From assembly GCA_934565775.1 (NCBI GenBank), contig CAKTIN010000028.1:1-21908 (forward strand): 21,908 bases of DNA. Direction: 5' to 3'. Under the pieces are notes generated by a model. It saw nothing but the letters and a program-made list of their open reading frames with translations, ran no database searches and was not told the DNA's origin. Below are positions 13,989-19,504 of the stretch, piece by piece. Made by a program: the position numbers and the translations under genes. This stretch comes from an uncultured Oscillospiraceae bacterium. Its GTDB lineage: Bacteria; Bacillota; Clostridia; Oscillospirales; Oscillospiraceae. The stretch's first letter is position 1. Each line of letters starts with the position of its first letter.

Positions 13989-14267
13989 CAAATCCGCCTG
14001 TCGGCGGCTTTGTGCCTGCGGCGCAAGGCTTTTTCGTGCAGCAAACCCAACTTTTCACGAATCAGGAAACACGTCCCTCATTCCAATAGAATGTGCTTTC
14101 TTAACTGGCTGCATTTTATCACATCATCTGTCCACGAAACAAGCCCTTTTGACTTAATTAGACACCTTTTTCCATCTTCTTTTCTTCTCTATCATCTTTT
14201 ATCATCTCTGTATCATCCTGCCGCCAAGAGAAGGGAAAGCCAATCAAAAATAAGTGATTTCTTTTCT
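13989..14267. other. Non-coding left end of the element
   Basis: About 280 bases contain no convincing gene. They hold a small CCG/CGG hairpin next to attL and, near the inner end, three ATCATC motifs described separately. This is the expected place for integrase arm sites. Confidence 0.6.
14191..14217. promoter_or_regulatory. Three helically phased ATCATC motifs, candidate integrase arm sites
   Basis: ATCATC occurs at 14191, 14201 and 14212, spaced 10 and 11 bp, one helical turn. The inverted form (GATGTT at 20539 and GATGAT at 20549, also 10 bp apart) lies beside the integrase gene. Paired short motifs near both ends are typical of arm-binding sites of tyrosine integrases; the role here is inferred. 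Confidence 0.35.
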
Positions 14268-14307
14268 GAACCTATCCTATTATAGCGGATAGGTTCTTTT
14301 GTATAAT
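14268..14307 (+). terminator. Hairpin with T-run, directly followed by a TATAAT box
   Basis: GAACCTATCC (14268-14277) pairs perfectly with GGATAGGTTC (14287-14296), then TTTT. TATAAT follows at 14302-14307, but no good -35 box is seen at the right distance. The hairpin may insulate the element's first operon from chromosomal transcription, and the -10 box may start it. Confidence 0.65.
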
Positions 14308-14407
14308 CTGAGTGTAAAGATTGAGAGAGATAAGAAACAAAACCTCTCCAAACGAAATAAGGGTTGCGACCTACCGCCACGGCCAAGAGCCAAGAAAGGA
14401 CATCACC

Positions 14408-14908
14408 ATGAACACCACTACTTCTACTACCAACTCCACCGTCCGTTTCACCATCGACTTCTTCAAGCAGACCATCACCGGCACCAAGGCCAGCTTTGCC
14501 AAGGCCGGAAAGGGCTTCGGCCCTGAGTACGACGAACTGACTGCCAAAATGACAGCACATCCCACCTTCACGCTGACGGTCAAGGAGCAGAAGCACAAGG
14601 CAGCCAGCGCCAAGAAAACCTATGAGGGCATGGACTTCAAGTTCATGGAGGATTACATTGCGACCTTCGAGAACGCCGCTTTGACACATGAATATGAATC
14701 CGTTAAGGAGATGGCGAAGAAATGCGGAACCAAGGCTTACCCTCTGACCAAGAAGTGGTTCCTGGGCAAGTTCAGCGATAAGGAAAGCGGTTTCGATATG
14801 GATGCCGCAAAAAAGGCTATTGCCGACTTCCGTATTGAGAAGGCAATCAAGAAGTCCTCGACCAATGCTCCTTCTGACAACGCAGAACAGACCAACGAAG
14901 CAGCTTAA
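14408..14908 (+). CDS. Unknown protein A of a tandem paralogous pair, 166 aa
   Basis: No family is recognised. ATG at 14408 is chosen because AGAAAGGA lies upstream; the frame is open further but without another good site. The protein begins with a Thr/Ser-rich stretch (MNTTTSTTNST), then a probable beta hairpin (VRFTIDFFKQTITGTKASF) and a helical half rich in Lys. There is no signal peptide or membrane segment. It resembles the next gene's product in order and pattern: FTIDFFKQTITGTKASFAKA against FKFDVVTQTLTITAKFAEAM, YEGMDFKFMEDYI against YERMEKFLSAL, and EYESVKEMA..YPLTKKWFLGKF against EYTFVKDFA..YSLVRKWFTAQF. The two are 33 bases apart on one strand and surely co-transcribed. High expression is suggested by favoured codons (AAG, ACC, GGC). 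Confidence 0.82.
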   Translation: MNTTTSTTNSTVRFTIDFFKQTITGTKASFAKAGKGFGPEYDELTAKMTAHPTFTLTVKEQKHKAASAKKTYEGMDFKFMEDYIATFENAALTHEYESVKEMAKKCGTKAYPLTKKWFLGKFSDKESGFDMDAAKKAIADFRIEKAIKKSSTNAPSDNAEQTNEAA

Positions 14909-14941
14909 TCCACCCCCACATAGAAAGGAAAGGTATTTACC

Positions 14942-15412
14942 ATGGAAAAGTTCAAGTTTGATGTTGTTACCCAGACCCTGACCATTACTGCCAAGTTTGC
15001 AGAGGCCATGAATACCCCCGACAGCGATGAATACACGCTGGTGCAGAAATTCAGAGCTGATTTTCCTGCGCTGGTGATTGTCAGAAAAACCCACAAATCC
15101 GACACCCATTACACGACCAAGAGCGGAGAGAAGTTCCACTGCAACCAGTTCAAAAATCTGACCTATGAGCGTATGGAGAAGTTCCTTTCTGCCCTCCCCA
15201 AGCGTGAAAGCTATCTGCGGGAATACACCTTCGTGAAGGACTTCGCTTCTGCCGTCCAGCACAACGGTTATTCTCTGGTGCGGAAATGGTTCACGGCGCA
15301 GTTCCCCGAGTTTCGGACGAACCCTCTGTTTTATCTCACCCATTCTCCCGAGGTGGTCAATGGAATGACCTTTCTGGACGAGGAAACCAAAGCCGAAAAG
15401 AAAGCGTCCTGA
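14942..15412 (+). CDS. Unknown protein B of a tandem paralogous pair, 156 aa
   Basis: This is a diverged paralogue of the preceding gene; similarity covers nearly the whole length, as listed there. GGAAAGG lies 9 bases before the ATG. The protein is basic and soluble, with a beta-rich first third and a helical second half that contains the shared KWF motif (RKWFTAQFPE). The C-terminus is charged (DEETKAEKKAS). Function is unknown; the small basic fold and place in the element would suit a DNA-associated or structural role, but this is only a guess. A 16-bp inverted repeat follows its stop codon. Confidence 0.82.
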   Translation: MEKFKFDVVTQTLTITAKFAEAMNTPDSDEYTLVQKFRADFPALVIVRKTHKSDTHYTTKSGEKFHCNQFKNLTYERMEKFLSALPKRESYLREYTFVKDFASAVQHNGYSLVRKWFTAQFPEFRTNPLFYLTHSPEVVNGMTFLDEETKAEKKAS

Positions 15413-15420
15413 TTTTGAAT

Positions 15421-15462
15421 CACACTATTAACATTGGAAAATACCATATTTTCCAATGTTAA
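15421..15462. repeat. Palindrome upstream of the 15495-16142 gene
   Basis: TTAACATTGGAAAATA (15428-15443) pairs perfectly with 15447-15462 around a 3-base centre. The left arm is extended by CACACTA at 15421. No T-run follows on either strand, so a protein-binding site is more likely than a terminator. The motif recurs at 16152-16204. Confidence 0.85.
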
Positions 15463-15494
15463 CAGCCCACTTGAATGTTCCAGAAGGAGGAGCC

Positions 15495-16142
15495 ATGTTA
15501 GAAGAAAAGACCTACACGCTCCCTCAGCTTGCCCAAGAGCTGGGAGGGGCAGCAGACCGTCAGAGCGTTCTGAAAAAGCTGCAACGGCGAGGGATTGCCT
15601 ACACCGCAGATGGCCGAGGCACAAAGCTGAAAATCACGATTCAATCCATTCCAGATCGTTTCCCAACCTATTGCATCCGAGAATTGCAATTCGCCCCCAA
15701 TTCCGACTTTGAAAAAGTCCGCAACCTGTTCTATTACTGCTTCAATGACGAGGAATTCTTCACCTATCCCGATGAACGAAAAGCTGCGGCCTTGGAGGAA
15801 TGCGGCCACCATGTCTCACGGCAGAGTATCGCCGTCTACCTGCAAAAACTCTATGATTTGGGTCTCTGGTCCAAGAGCAGTCAGGAATTTGTCTACTACT
15901 TTGCTCACGGCGGACTTTACCGAGAAGCCGACAAGCAGGAATACTTGGAGGCATGGCACGACTACTGGGGCTGGAAAGAGAGATTCGGCGGAGAGCTGAA
16001 AATTGTCTGCCCGATGATTCTTGAAAAATACGACGGTTTTCCGAGAAAGCAGGCCGTCCCCGAAGCTAACGCCATGGAACAGGAGGCAATTCAGACGCTG
16101 ATTGCCCTCACCAATGAAAGCTATGAACGGGCATATGGGTAA
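15495..16142 (+). CDS. Unknown protein with N-terminal helix-turn-helix-like region, 215 aa
   Basis: No family is recognised with confidence. ATG at 15495 follows AGAAGGAGG. Residues 5-45 (YTLPQLAQELGGAADRQSVL, then RRGIAYTADGRG) look like a MerR- or wing-type helix-turn-helix. The middle is rich in aromatic residues (FYYCFNDEEFFTYP, FVYYFAHGGLY, YLEAWHDYWGW). No membrane segment is present. The gene stands alone between two related palindromes, one 33 bases upstream and one 9 bases downstream of the stop codon. This is what one expects for a DNA-binding protein with its own sites, such as a regulator or a replication initiator. Both roles are inferences from layout. Confidence 0.75.
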   Translation: MLEEKTYTLPQLAQELGGAADRQSVLKKLQRRGIAYTADGRGTKLKITIQSIPDRFPTYCIRELQFAPNSDFEKVRNLFYYCFNDEEFFTYPDERKAAALEECGHHVSRQSIAVYLQKLYDLGLWSKSSQEFVYYFAHGGLYREADKQEYLEAWHDYWGWKERFGGELKIVCPMILEKYDGFPRKQAVPEANAMEQEAIQTLIALTNESYERAYG

Positions 16143-16151
16143 ATTTGAACC

Positions 16152-16204
16152 ACACTGTTAACATTGGAAATAGAAAAGAATTATATCCAGTGTTAATAGT
16201 GTGA
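16152..16204. repeat. Imperfect 22-bp inverted repeat downstream of the 15495-16142 gene
   Basis: The arm at 16152-16173 and the reverse complement of 16183-16204 agree at 19 of 22 positions. Both carry the motif CACACTRTTAACAYTGGA, also present at 15421-15438. No T-run is nearby. Confidence 0.82.
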
Positions 16205-16281
16205 CTTAAAAAAGCAAAACAGGACAGTCCATCTATTCCATTTTCCATAAAGAGTAGAAGAAAAATGAAGGAGGCAAAATA

Positions 16282-16473
16282 ATGAGCCTAATTGATGATT
16301 ATTTTAAGGACGTGCCTGAATACTACGATTCCATGTGCATGGACGGTTATACCCCTGAGCAGATCAGATACGCCCTCCACAAGAAAATGAACAGGCAGCA
16401 GGAAGAACAGGAAGCGCTTGCGGATTCTGTTGATTCCATCAAGGTAAAGAGCGAGGTGAAAATCAAACGATGA
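16282..16473 (+). CDS. Small acidic protein of unknown function, 63 aa
   Basis: GAAGGAGG lies 8 bases before the ATG. The product starts with an acidic segment (MSLIDDYFKDVPEYYDSMCM), then a probable helix (TPEQIRYALHKKMNRQQEEQ) and a basic end. I do not recognise it. Its stop codon overlaps the start of the next small gene (ATGA), so the two are translated together. It is likely to be part of a complex with its partner. Confidence 0.72.
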   Translation: MSLIDDYFKDVPEYYDSMCMDGYTPEQIRYALHKKMNRQQEEQEALADSVDSIKVKSEVKIKR

Positions 16474-16625
16474 GCGAGAAGAAAGAGGACAAGAAGAAAA
16501 AGAAGCAGTCCGTCCTTGAGAAGGAGATTTTCAGCATTATGGAAAAGTCTATGAAAACTGCGCTGGATGCAGCAGTGGACGATTTGCTGAAGGACTGGGA
16601 CAAGGAAATCAAAATCAAGCTATAA
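16470..16625 (+). CDS. Very small charged protein, 51 aa, coupled to the preceding gene
   Basis: The ATG at 16470 overlaps the preceding stop codon. The product starts MSEKKEDKKKKKQSVLEKEI, a Lys-rich tail, followed by an amphipathic helix (FSIMEKSMKTALDAAVDDLL) and KDWDKEIKIKL. No family is recognised. The tight overlap and the strong terminator right after the stop codon support a real gene despite the short length. Confidence 0.65.
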   Translation: MSEKKEDKKKKKQSVLEKEIFSIMEKSMKTALDAAVDDLLKDWDKEIKIKL

Positions 16626-16628
16626 GAG

Positions 16629-16678
16629 AAACGGCAAGCCGACACAAGGAAAACCCTTGGTTGGCTTGCCGTTTTTTT
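16629..16678 (+). terminator. Terminator after the two small genes
   Basis: AAACGGCAAGCC (16629-16640) pairs with GGCTTGCCGTTT (16663-16674). A smaller CAAGG/CCTTG stem sits in the loop, and a run of seven T begins at 16672. Confidence 0.93.
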
Positions 16679-16932
16679 CGTTTTCTGCCGTCTGCGCCGT
16701 GTGGCGTGAAAAAGGGCTGTCCGCAAACAGACCTGAAAACCGTTCTTTGAAATCAAACCCTCTCTTGGTAGGAGCGCAGTCCACGCCTTTTTTCGTTCGG
16801 TGGGAAGTTGCCTGTCTTTCCTGTAATACAGCCCCCTGTTCAATCAACCATTTGGTTTCGCAGACACTTTTGGCTCCTGAAAAGCACCCCTGAAAGCGCC
16901 CCAAAACGCAGACTTTCTGTTCAGGAAATACG
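16679..16932. other. Non-coding gap between convergent genes
   Basis: About 250 bases have short open frames on both strands without ribosome-binding sites. I see no clear structure beyond short T-rich patches, and no terminator for the minus-strand Xre gene that ends at 16933. Confidence 0.5.
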
Positions 16933-17160
16933 TCAGCCCCTTTCGCTGACATCGTCCTCTTTTACATACTCGATCAGATCGGCAGGCTGGCAGTCCAGCA
17001 GAGCGCAGATTGTGTCCAACGTTTTCCACGACACCAGTTCCCTATGCCTCAGCTGTTGGAGGTAGGACTGACCAATCAGTTTTTCTTCACGGATTTTGGT
17101 AGAGGTGTAGCCTTTCTTTTTCAGCTCTGCCAACACGTCTACCTTGTACCGGATTGCCAT
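16933..17160 (-). CDS. Xre-family repressor of the element, 75 aa
   Basis: The protein is a single helix-turn-helix domain: VLAELKKKGYTSTKIREEKL, then IGQSYLQQLRHRELVSWKTL, with the recognition helix in the second stretch, and the usual ending LDCQPADLIEYV. ATG at 17160 is chosen because AAAAGGAGG lies 8 bases upstream; longer in-frame starts overlap the promoter. It is divergent from the 17417 gene. Three copies of a 17-bp near-palindrome lie between them, one at its own -35 box and one filling the spacer of the opposite promoter. I infer that it represses itself and the rightward operon. It most resembles small phage and plasmid regulators. Confidence 0.88.
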   Translation of the reverse strand: MAIRYKVDVLAELKKKGYTSTKIREEKLIGQSYLQQLRHRELVSWKTLDTICALLDCQPADLIEYVKEDDVSERG

Positions 17161-17188
17161 AAAATGCGCCTCCTTTTCCATTGTCCTT

Positions 17189-17217
17189 ATTCTATCACAG
17201 ATATGCACTAAAATCAA
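17189..17217 (-). promoter_or_regulatory. Promoter of the element's Xre repressor
   Basis: On the minus strand TTGATT (17217-17212) and TAGAAT (17194-17189) have a 17-base spacer. Operator 1 (17205-17221) covers the -35 box. Confidence 0.75.
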
Positions 17218-17289
17218 GTGCTAATTTTGAACAAATAAAGCACCAGATATTAGTGCAATATATCAATAGACAGCACCAGTAATTAGTGC
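17205..17289. promoter_or_regulatory. Three 17-bp operators of the Xre repressor
   Basis: GCACTAAAATCAAGTGC (17205-17221), GCACCAGATATTAGTGC (17240-17256) and GCACCAGTAATTAGTGC (17273-17289) share arms GCAC and GTGC at a fixed 17-bp length. Centres are 35 and 33 bp apart, a little over three helical turns. Confidence 0.82.
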
Positions 17290-17295
17290 TATAAT
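17267..17295 (+). promoter_or_regulatory. Rightward promoter with an operator as its spacer
   Basis: TAGACA (17267-17272) and TATAAT (17290-17295) are separated by exactly 17 bases, and those 17 bases are operator 3. It drives the 17417 gene after a leader of about 115 bases. Confidence 0.8.
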
Positions 17296-17416
17296 ATTCT
17301 TGTAATTGAGGGGCAGCCAATTTCAACACTGCCTGTTGTAAGCCCCCTGAACAACCCACAAAGGAGCGGCGACAGCACGGAGAGACGGCAAAACAAACAC
17401 AAAGGAGAAACCGACA

Positions 17417-17695
17417 ATGTCTAAAATCGAACTGCTTGCCAAGATTGAACTGCTGAACAAATACGAAGCCATGATGGAGGAACTCAAAGCCGAGGCCGAC
17501 ACCATCCGCAACACCATCAAGGCAGAGATGGAAGCCAGAGAGGTAGAGGAACTGATTGCTGGACAGTACATCGTCCGATACACTGCCGTCCTCTCCAACC
17601 GATTTGACAGCACTGCATTCAAAAAGGTGATGCCTGAGGTCTACAAGGCCTACACCAAGCAGGTTTCCAGCCGTCGCTTCACCATCAGCGCCTAA
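17417..17695 (+). CDS. Short coiled-coil protein, Gp157-like, 92 aa
   Basis: AAAGGAG precedes the ATG. The first half is a long helix with coiled-coil heptads (IELLAKIELLNKYEAMMEEL and onward to about residue 43). The second half contains IVRYTAVLSNRFDSTAFKKV and ends SSRRFTIS. This layout, a coiled coil followed by a small domain with NRFD-AFKK, is common in small proteins of clostridial phages and conjugative elements and recalls the Gp157 group. Function is unknown; in phages such genes often lie beside recombination genes. Here it is the first gene of the repressor-controlled operon and the serine resolvase follows. The family name is tentative. Confidence 0.75.
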   Translation: MSKIELLAKIELLNKYEAMMEELKAEADTIRNTIKAEMEAREVEELIAGQYIVRYTAVLSNRFDSTAFKKVMPEVYKAYTKQVSSRRFTISA

Positions 17696-17703
17696 AAAAG
17701 AAA

Positions 17704-17737
17704 CCCTCTCCATGGGCTTGCAGGCTCATGGAGAGGG
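17704..17737. terminator. Hairpin before the resolvase gene
   Basis: CCCTCTCCATG (17704-17714) pairs perfectly with CATGGAGAGGG (17727-17737). A T-run follows only on the minus strand (TTTCTTTTTT), so as a terminator it would stop leftward transcription. On the plus strand it sits just before the ribosome-binding site of the resolvase gene and may limit its expression. Confidence 0.65.
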
Positions 17738-17753
17738 AAGGAGGGATTGCAGG

Positions 17754-18341
17754 ATGAAAAGAGGATATTCCAGATGCTCCACCAATGAAACCAAGCAGGA
17801 CATTGGCAGACAGGTACGGGAACTGAAAGCCGCTGGCGCAGAGATTGTCTACATGGAGTACGAACACGGAGACGCCAAGGTGAAAAGCCAGCAGGCGCAG
17901 ATGTTCGCAGACGCCGAGGCAGGCGACACCATTCTTGTGTTGGAGGTTCCCAGATTGGCCAGAAGCACCCAGCAGCTTTGTGAGATCATCGAGATTATCC
18001 GAGAAAAGCGTCTGCGGCTGGTGATTCTGGGCAGTATCACGCTGGACTGTCGGGAGGGCAAGGCAGACCCCATGAGCGAGGCGTTTCTGCAAATGGCAGG
18101 CGTGTTCAGCCAATTGGAGCTTGCCATGATACGAAGCCGTGTGCGCTCTGGTATGGCGAACGCCAAAGCCAAGGGAAAGCGAATCGGCAGGCCGCAGGTG
18201 GGCAAGGAGGACATTCCCGCAAATTTCCTGAGGCACTATCCTGCATTCAAAAACGGAACGCTGAATGTTTCGGAATTGGCAAGGGTTTGCGATTTGAGCA
18301 GGACGACGGTTTATAAATACCTTTCGCTTTTGGAGGGGTAA
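17754..18341 (+). CDS. Serine recombinase (resolvase/invertase family), 195 aa
   Basis: The catalytic domain starts GYSRCSTNETKQD, with nucleophile Ser9 and Arg7 at their family places. It continues with TILVLEVPRLARSTQQL (the Arg70-Ser71 motif) and QLELAMIRSRVRSGMANAKA, the long E-helix with the conserved Arg residues. The C-terminus (GTLNVSELARVCDLSRTTVYKYL) is the helix-turn-helix that reads the site. Length is that of a small resolvase, not of a large integrase. ATG at 17754 is chosen because GGAAGGAGGG precedes it. It could resolve dimers of the element, invert DNA or act as a regulator; no recombination site next to it is obvious. It is probably transcribed with the 17417 gene and ends at a strong terminator. 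Confidence 0.93.
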   Translation: MKRGYSRCSTNETKQDIGRQVRELKAAGAEIVYMEYEHGDAKVKSQQAQMFADAEAGDTILVLEVPRLARSTQQLCEIIEIIREKRLRLVILGSITLDCREGKADPMSEAFLQMAGVFSQLELAMIRSRVRSGMANAKAKGKRIGRPQVGKEDIPANFLRHYPAFKNGTLNVSELARVCDLSRTTVYKYLSLLEG

Positions 18342-18342
18342 C

Positions 18343-18374
18343 GGAAAAGGGTGCCGATTGCGGCACCCTTTTCC
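18343..18374. terminator. 14-bp bidirectional terminator
   Basis: GGAAAAGGGTGCCG (18343-18356) pairs perfectly with 18361-18374 around ATTG. It lies between the resolvase gene and the convergent 18377 gene. Confidence 0.9.
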
Positions 18375-18376
18375 TG

Positions 18377-18577
18377 CTATTTTCGGTCAATCACTTTTTT
18401 GCCCTCTGGCAAAATACGATAGAGCCGTTTTCCATTGTTCCAAGTAACTTCAATCATCCTATTTTCTAGGCAGAAGTCAATAACGCCAGCAGCCGCTTTC
18501 CTGTCAATTGCGTCTGCGGAATATGTATCACTGCCAAAGAAGAAAGAATGCAGAAATTCCGTGCTGCGCTGAATCAT
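18377..18577 (-). CDS. Small hypothetical protein, 66 aa, downstream of the PH-like/SHOCT gene
   Basis: I do not recognise it. The product starts MIQRSTEFLHSFFFG and its second half (AAGVIDFCLENRMIEVTWNN, then RLYRILPEGKKVI) looks like the last helix and the wing of a small winged-helix domain. The ATG is 3 bases after the stop codon of the gene upstream, with only a weak GGGA site, so it depends on coupled translation. It is flanked by a strong terminator. The close coupling suggests that it works with the PH-like/SHOCT protein. Confidence 0.65.
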   Translation of the reverse strand: MIQRSTEFLHSFFFGSDTYSADAIDRKAAAGVIDFCLENRMIEVTWNNGKRLYRILPEGKKVIDRK

Positions 18578-18580
18578 ATT

Positions 18581-19186
18581 TTACAATCCCAGCAACTGCT
18601 TTTTCTTCGCATCAAATTCTTCTTGAGAGATAACGCCGCTGTCGAGCAAATCTTTATACTTTTTCAGTTCATCGGCATTGCTCTGGGGAATTTCCGGCTT
18701 AATTGTTGCTTGTGCGATTGGCTGCTTTGAATCCTGCCGTTCAATAAGAAGTTTACTGATTGCCTTGTACAGTTCGTCACGATTGCTAAGCATCCCAAAT
18801 TTAATTGCGCCGGAGGCGGATGTTATCGTTATGCTATGAAACACACCACTTCCAACCGCAGATACAGAATCCAGCGGCAAATCAACCCGCTTTCCGAACG
18901 CTGCCGTTCCAAATACTCTTTTGTTAGTGATTGTCAATTCAACTCTGGAATATACCATTGGGAAAATCGCTGCAACAGCAATAAAAGCAATACCTATCGG
19001 CCACAAAAATGTGTGAAGGTCACTGCAATGTATTACATTGTACATGAGCGATTTGTTGCGATAACCGGGATCAATCATTTGGTCAATGAATGGTATTAAA
19101 ACGCACACCATACCGACGAGTCCAATTACATAATAGAATAGGGTAAATCGTTGTTTTTCGCCTTTGATAATGATTTTTTCTTCCAT
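18581..19186 (-). CDS. Membrane protein with PH-like domain and C-terminal SHOCT domain, 201 aa
   Basis: Two membrane segments (about 15-33 and 62-79) are followed by a beta-rich stretch, residues 82-150, with the bacterial PH-like pattern (RVELTITNKRVFGTAAFGKR, LPLDSVSAVGSG). The C-terminus (172-201) is a SHOCT domain: DELKKYKDLLDSGVISQEEF, then DAKKKQLLGL. SHOCT is a short helical module often found at the end of bacterial membrane proteins, probably for binding partners or oligomer formation. ATG at 19186 is chosen because GGAGG lies 7 bases upstream; an ATG at 19192 is too close to it. No promoter is seen directly before it. The nearest is at 19397-19425, and the RNA between ends in a terminator next to the ribosome-binding site. 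Expression should therefore need readthrough. Confidence 0.85.
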   Translation of the reverse strand: MEEKIIIKGEKQRFTLFYYVIGLVGMVCVLIPFIDQMIDPGYRNKSLMYNVIHCSDLHTFLWPIGIAFIAVAAIFPMVYSRVELTITNKRVFGTAAFGKRVDLPLDSVSAVGSGVFHSITITSASGAIKFGMLSNRDELYKAISKLLIERQDSKQPIAQATIKPEIPQSNADELKKYKDLLDSGVISQEEFDAKKKQLLGL

Positions 19187-19200
19187 AGCCATTCCTCCAT

Positions 19201-19234
19201 AAAATAAAAAGTGCGCCTACCGAAGTAGACGCAC
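19201..19234 (-). terminator. UUCG-capped terminator just before the PH-like/SHOCT gene
   Basis: On the minus strand GTGCGTCTAC (19234-19225) pairs with GTAGGCGCAC (19220-19211), ten pairs including one G-U, around TTCG. TTTTTATTTT follows at once, and GGAGG begins 2 bases later. Confidence 0.93.
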
Positions 19235-19390
19235 AAAAAACGCAAACTCCGATAGTCGCCAAACTAACTGATATAGCAAGAGCCTTGCCTATACACAGCA
19301 GAATTTGCATTTTTATCAAATTCAATGCGTATAGGCAAAAAGAGTAGACTATCCCCATAGGCTCCATCTTATCTATTCAGTTAGTTTGGC
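19201..19390 (-). ncRNA. Structured RNA with likely pseudoknot, candidate cis-regulatory element
   Basis: The predicted start is 19390, the first base of stem P1: GCCAAACTAACTGA (19390-19377) with TCAGTTAGTTTGGC (19271-19258), extendable by four pairs past one bulged base. Inside is P2, TTGCCTATAC (19338-19329) with GTATAGGCAA (19294-19285), and P3, GAATTTG (19323-19317) with CAAATTC (19307-19301). GATAGTC (19353-19347), between P1 and P2, can pair with GACTATC (19257-19251), which directly follows P1, forming a pseudoknot. The terminator at 19234-19201 ends the RNA. GTCTAC (19349-19344), overlapping the pseudoknot strand, can instead pair with GTAGGC (19220-19215) in the terminator, a possible antiterminator. 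I match it to no known riboswitch or small RNA class. Confidence 0.7.
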
Positions 19391-19396
19391 ACGGTT

Positions 19397-19425
19397 ATCA
19401 TACCACATCCGCCTGCAAATATCAA
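19397..19425 (-). promoter_or_regulatory. Promoter of the structured RNA
   Basis: On the minus strand TTGATA (19425-19420) and TATGAT (19402-19397) have a 17-base spacer. Seven bases beyond the -10 box is 19390, the first base of stem P1. Confidence 0.78.
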
Positions 19426-19504
19426 CGGCTAAGATTTGAAACTTACACTTTTTTCTTCGCTTTTGGTGTGATACAATAGAGAAAAACTTCTGCGGGGTGC
19501 GGGT

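Noticed and set aside
13488..14157. Overlapping plus-strand open frames through the 148-bp array encoding repeated peptides
   Set aside because: The repeat is explained by the copied gene tail and terminator on the other strand; 148 is not a multiple of three, so the frame shifts from copy to copy.
14213..15343. A 376-codon open frame on the minus strand across both paralogous genes
   Set aside because: The plus-strand genes have good ribosome-binding sites and resemble each other as proteins; the minus frame spans the gap between them and the terminator at 14268 without any start signal.
16620..16952. A 110-codon minus frame and a 78-codon plus frame in the gap after the small genes
   Set aside because: The minus frame runs through a strong terminator and into the next gene; neither has a ribosome-binding site or recognisable sequence.
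18843..19082. Plus-strand frame opposite the PH-like/SHOCT gene as a separate small protein
   Set aside because: It has no ribosome-binding site and lies fully antisense to a gene with recognised domains.
19201..19390. Retron RNA, T-box, 6S RNA or type III toxin-antitoxin RNA
   Set aside because: No reverse transcriptase or toxin gene is adjacent, there is no T-box sequence, no tandem antitoxin repeats, and the pseudoknot outside the closing stem does not fit 6S RNA. The class remains open.
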